A stretch of 21,939 nucleotides of DNA from CAYXSX01 sp964493095 (lineage in GTDB: Bacteria; Pseudomonadota; Alphaproteobacteria; Micavibrionales; Micavibrionaceae). How positions within the stretch are numbered: the stretch's first letter is position 1; every line of letters starts with the position of its first letter. The position numbers and the translations under genes were made by a program. The notes under the pieces were generated by a model. It did not search any database, was not told the DNA's origin, and saw only the letters and a program-made list of their open reading frames with translations. Where the stretch lies: NCBI GenBank assembly GCA_964493095.1, contig CAZBNG010000034.1, forward strand, positions 1-21,939, in the 5' to 3' direction. Positions 20,352 through 21,939 of the stretch are shown piece after piece.

Positions 20352-21311
20352 TTATTCTGCCGCCTGCTGCATTTCCGGGGCGGTTTCCTGTTCCCGTTTC
20401 TGCATTTCAAAGGCAAGGTTGCGTTGTTTCATCGCGGCACGCTTCTCATTGGAAAGAAACGGCCAGAGGATCTGCTGCGTGAATTTAGAGGGCATATAGC
20501 TGTCAATGCCAATATCCACGGGCGGACGGCGGCCCGCCTCCCGGAAATACGTCCCGAAAACGATATCCCAGATCATCACGTTTTCGCCGTAATTCTTGTT
20601 CCCCTCCCTTAAATCGCGGGAATGGTGCCAGCGGTGCAGCTCGGGCGTATTGAAAATCCACGACAGCGGGCCGAAACGCATTTCCACGTTGCAATGGGTC
20701 AGCATGCCGATAAAGGCTGTAATGGCGGCCTGCCATTTCACTACCTCCAGAGGTGCCCCGAGCGCGACAAGGACGGCTATCCCCAGAACCACACTCACAA
20801 GACTGTCAACAAAATGAAAACGCCCTGTATTAAGGAACCACAGCTTTGTCACACTGTGATGGACGGCATGAAAACGCCACAGCCAGAGCCATTCATGCCC
20901 CAGCCTGTGCGCCCAATAAAGCGCGAATTCTGACGCGGCCACGCCCAGAGCCACCTGCACCGGCATGGGCCAGTGCCGCGGCCATATGCCGTACCCTGTC
21001 TCGGTAACGGGCGTAATCATATCCGCCAGCCCGATCACGCCGGCAAATACCAGCAATGTCTGCACCGTGCCCTTGGATGTCAGTGTATGCAGAATATTCA
21101 CGATGTTTTGCCCGTCGGGCTGCTGCCATGCCTGCTCATGCGGCATCCAGCGCTCCGCCAGACAAAGAGAGACAATCAGGAAGGCATAAGCCAGGTTAAA
21201 GACCATGACAGAGTGGCTTCCGGCAAAACCGAAAGCGGTAATAACAAGGCATATTGAAAATAAGGCGGGCCATAAAACCCATGACGCAACATACTTAACT
21301 GTCTGTTCCAT
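20352..21311 (-). CDS. Sterol desaturase/fatty acid hydroxylase family membrane protein
   Basis: Integral-membrane di-iron oxygenase of the fatty acid hydroxylase superfamily. The His boxes are complete: H135-R-L-G-H139, H148-A-V-H-H152, H206 in THCNVE and H226-R-W-H-H230. Four to six membrane helices flank them (about 11-55, 84-100, 117-134, 168-205). The substrate in bacteria may be a lipid, hopanoid or other acyl chain and cannot be fixed here. The C-terminal 40 residues are cytosolic, Gln/Glu/Lys-rich. Length 319 is typical. The ATG at 21311 has GGA about 8 bases upstream. It stands between the epimerase and gmd in a nucleotide-sugar run; whether it belongs to the same pathway is unclear. 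Confidence 0.92.
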   Translation of the reverse strand: MEQTVKYVASWVLWPALFSICLVITAFGFAGSHSVMVFNLAYAFLIVSLCLAERWMPHEQAWQQPDGQNIVNILHTLTSKGTVQTLLVFAGVIGLADMITPVTETGYGIWPRHWPMPVQVALGVAASEFALYWAHRLGHEWLWLWRFHAVHHSVTKLWFLNTGRFHFVDSLVSVVLGIAVLVALGAPLEVVKWQAAITAFIGMLTHCNVEMRFGPLSWIFNTPELHRWHHSRDLREGNKNYGENVMIWDIVFGTYFREAGRRPPVDIGIDSYMPSKFTQQILWPFLSNEKRAAMKQRNLAFEMQKREQETAPEMQQAAE

Positions 21312-21368
21312 GTGCTCATTCCGGCTGTGTTAGATCAAAAGGGAGTATGGTATTTCCGGGATGAAAAA

Positions 21369-21939
21369 TCAATGCTTAGCCGCTACAATCGGTCCGTTGC
21401 CCAGCTTGTAATACTCCCGGTACCAGCGAACAAATTCCTGAAGGCCCTTGCGCAGCGGGGTGGCGGGCTTAAACTCTATATCCGCCGCAAGATCGTCGCA
21501 ATCGGCATAAGTCGCGTAAACATCGCCCGCCTGCATAGGCAGCATCTTTTTCTGCGCCTTGATACCCAGCTCTTCCTCAAGAATGGCAATCATATCCATC
21601 AGATCTTCAGGCTGATTGTTACCGATGTTATACAAACGATACGGTGCGTTTGACGTGGCCGGGTCTGGGTCATCACCCGACCATGCCGGGTTGGGCGCAG
21701 GGATTTTATCCACCAGGCGCACCATGGCCTCCGTGATGTCGTCAATGTAAGTAAAATCGCGCTTCATATCGCCGTTATTGTAAACCTCGATCGGTTCCCC
21801 GGCGAAAATTTTCTGCGTGAACTTGAAATACGCCATATCAGGCCGACCCCACGGACCGTAAACCGTAAAGAACCGCAGGCCCGTACACGGCAAGCCATAA
21901 AGATGCGCATAGGAATGCGCCATCAGCTCGTTGGATTTT
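21369..21939 (-). CDS. NAD-dependent epimerase, UDP-glucuronate 4-epimerase type (5' part outside window)
   Basis: Only the C-terminal 190 residues or so are present; the frame is open through the right edge, with KSNEL before an internal Met. The K and following HSY are the SDR Y-x-x-x-K region. GLRFFTVYGPWGRPDMAYFKFTQKI, IEVYNNGDMKRDFTYIDDITEAMVRL, YNIGNNQPEDLMDMI and LQEFVRWYREYY are the signature stretches of UDP-glucuronate 4-epimerases (CapI/LpsL type), which make UDP-galacturonate for capsule, LPS or pectin-like polymers. Substrate is inferred from these motifs. The stop lies 57 bases before the desaturase start, with no terminator seen between them. Confidence 0.93.
   Translation of the reverse strand, partial: KSNELMAHSYAHLYGLPCTGLRFFTVYGPWGRPDMAYFKFTQKIFAGEPIEVYNNGDMKRDFTYIDDITEAMVRLVDKIPAPNPAWSGDDPDPATSNAPYRLYNIGNNQPEDLMDMIAILEEELGIKAQKKMLPMQAGDVYATYADCDDLAADIEFKPATPLRKGLQEFVRWYREYYKLGNGPIVAAKH

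Noticed and set aside
1..21939. CRISPR array, tRNA, rRNA, phage or transposon genes
   Set aside because: No regularly spaced repeats, no cloverleaf-like sequence and no transposase, integrase or phage-like protein found by eye. The only repeat elements seen are the 90-base palindrome and the two 13-mers.

Overview
This window looks like chromosome from a Gram-negative bacterium, most likely an alphaproteobacterium. The evidence is a lipobox lipoprotein, a periplasmic metal-sensor-type protein, a WecA-type glycosyltransferase, and AhpC/AhpD/OxyR and MnmC-type proteins of proteobacterial character. A more exact placement (for example a Micavibrio-like lineage) is only a guess. Coding density is very high: 26 protein genes, several joined by 4-base ATGA overlaps, and no stretch over 300 bases without a gene. 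I see no rRNA, tRNA, CRISPR array, transposase or phage gene.

Layout. (1) 1-2.6 kb: the 3' part of an MscS-type channel gene, then two minus-strand genes of unknown function. (2) 2.65-5.85 kb: a peroxide-defence locus. ahpC and ahpD run on the minus strand. oxyR diverges from them across a 145-base control region with an LTTR-type palindrome, and overlaps trhO, a tRNA wobble-uridine hydroxylase gene. (3) 5.86-7.6 kb: a four-gene minus-strand unit of EF-hand protein, ECF sigma factor, small one-TM protein (probable anti-sigma) and one-TM Metal_resist-like protein. It resembles the CnrH/CnrY/CnrX signalling module. (4) 7.7-9.1 kb: a dicarboxylate/amino-acid:cation symporter. (5) 9.2-12.9 kb: a stand-alone AMIN-domain lipoprotein, a WecA-like phosphoglycosyltransferase, and the two halves of MnmC encoded as separate overlapping genes. 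(6) 12.9-15.9 kb: an M3 metallopeptidase and two small unknown genes. (7) 15.92-16.02 kb: a 90-base interspersed palindromic repeat. (8) 16.0-21.9 kb: a minus-strand run, in transcription order: UDP-glucuronate-epimerase-like protein (cut by the window edge), sterol-desaturase-family membrane enzyme, gmd, fcl, a short manC-like gene, then after a probable terminator a 106-residue unknown and a citrulline/arginine-deiminase-superfamily hydrolase.

How they fit together. ManC, Gmd and Fcl together give mannose-1-P to GDP-L-fucose. With the epimerase and the WecA-like enzyme they point to a surface polysaccharide. AhpC needs a reductant, and AhpD is its known partner in other bacteria. OxyR between them and trhO suggests that peroxide defence and wobble-uridine hydroxylation may be co-regulated. 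Two tRNA U34 modification systems (TrhO and MnmD/MnmC) lie within 8 kb of each other.

The least explained parts are the 241-residue gene at 1845-2570, the sigma/anti-sigma/EF-hand unit, the repeated 13-base palindrome around 16.93 and 17.36 kb, and the C-terminally short manC. I found no gene system that I can call new with confidence.
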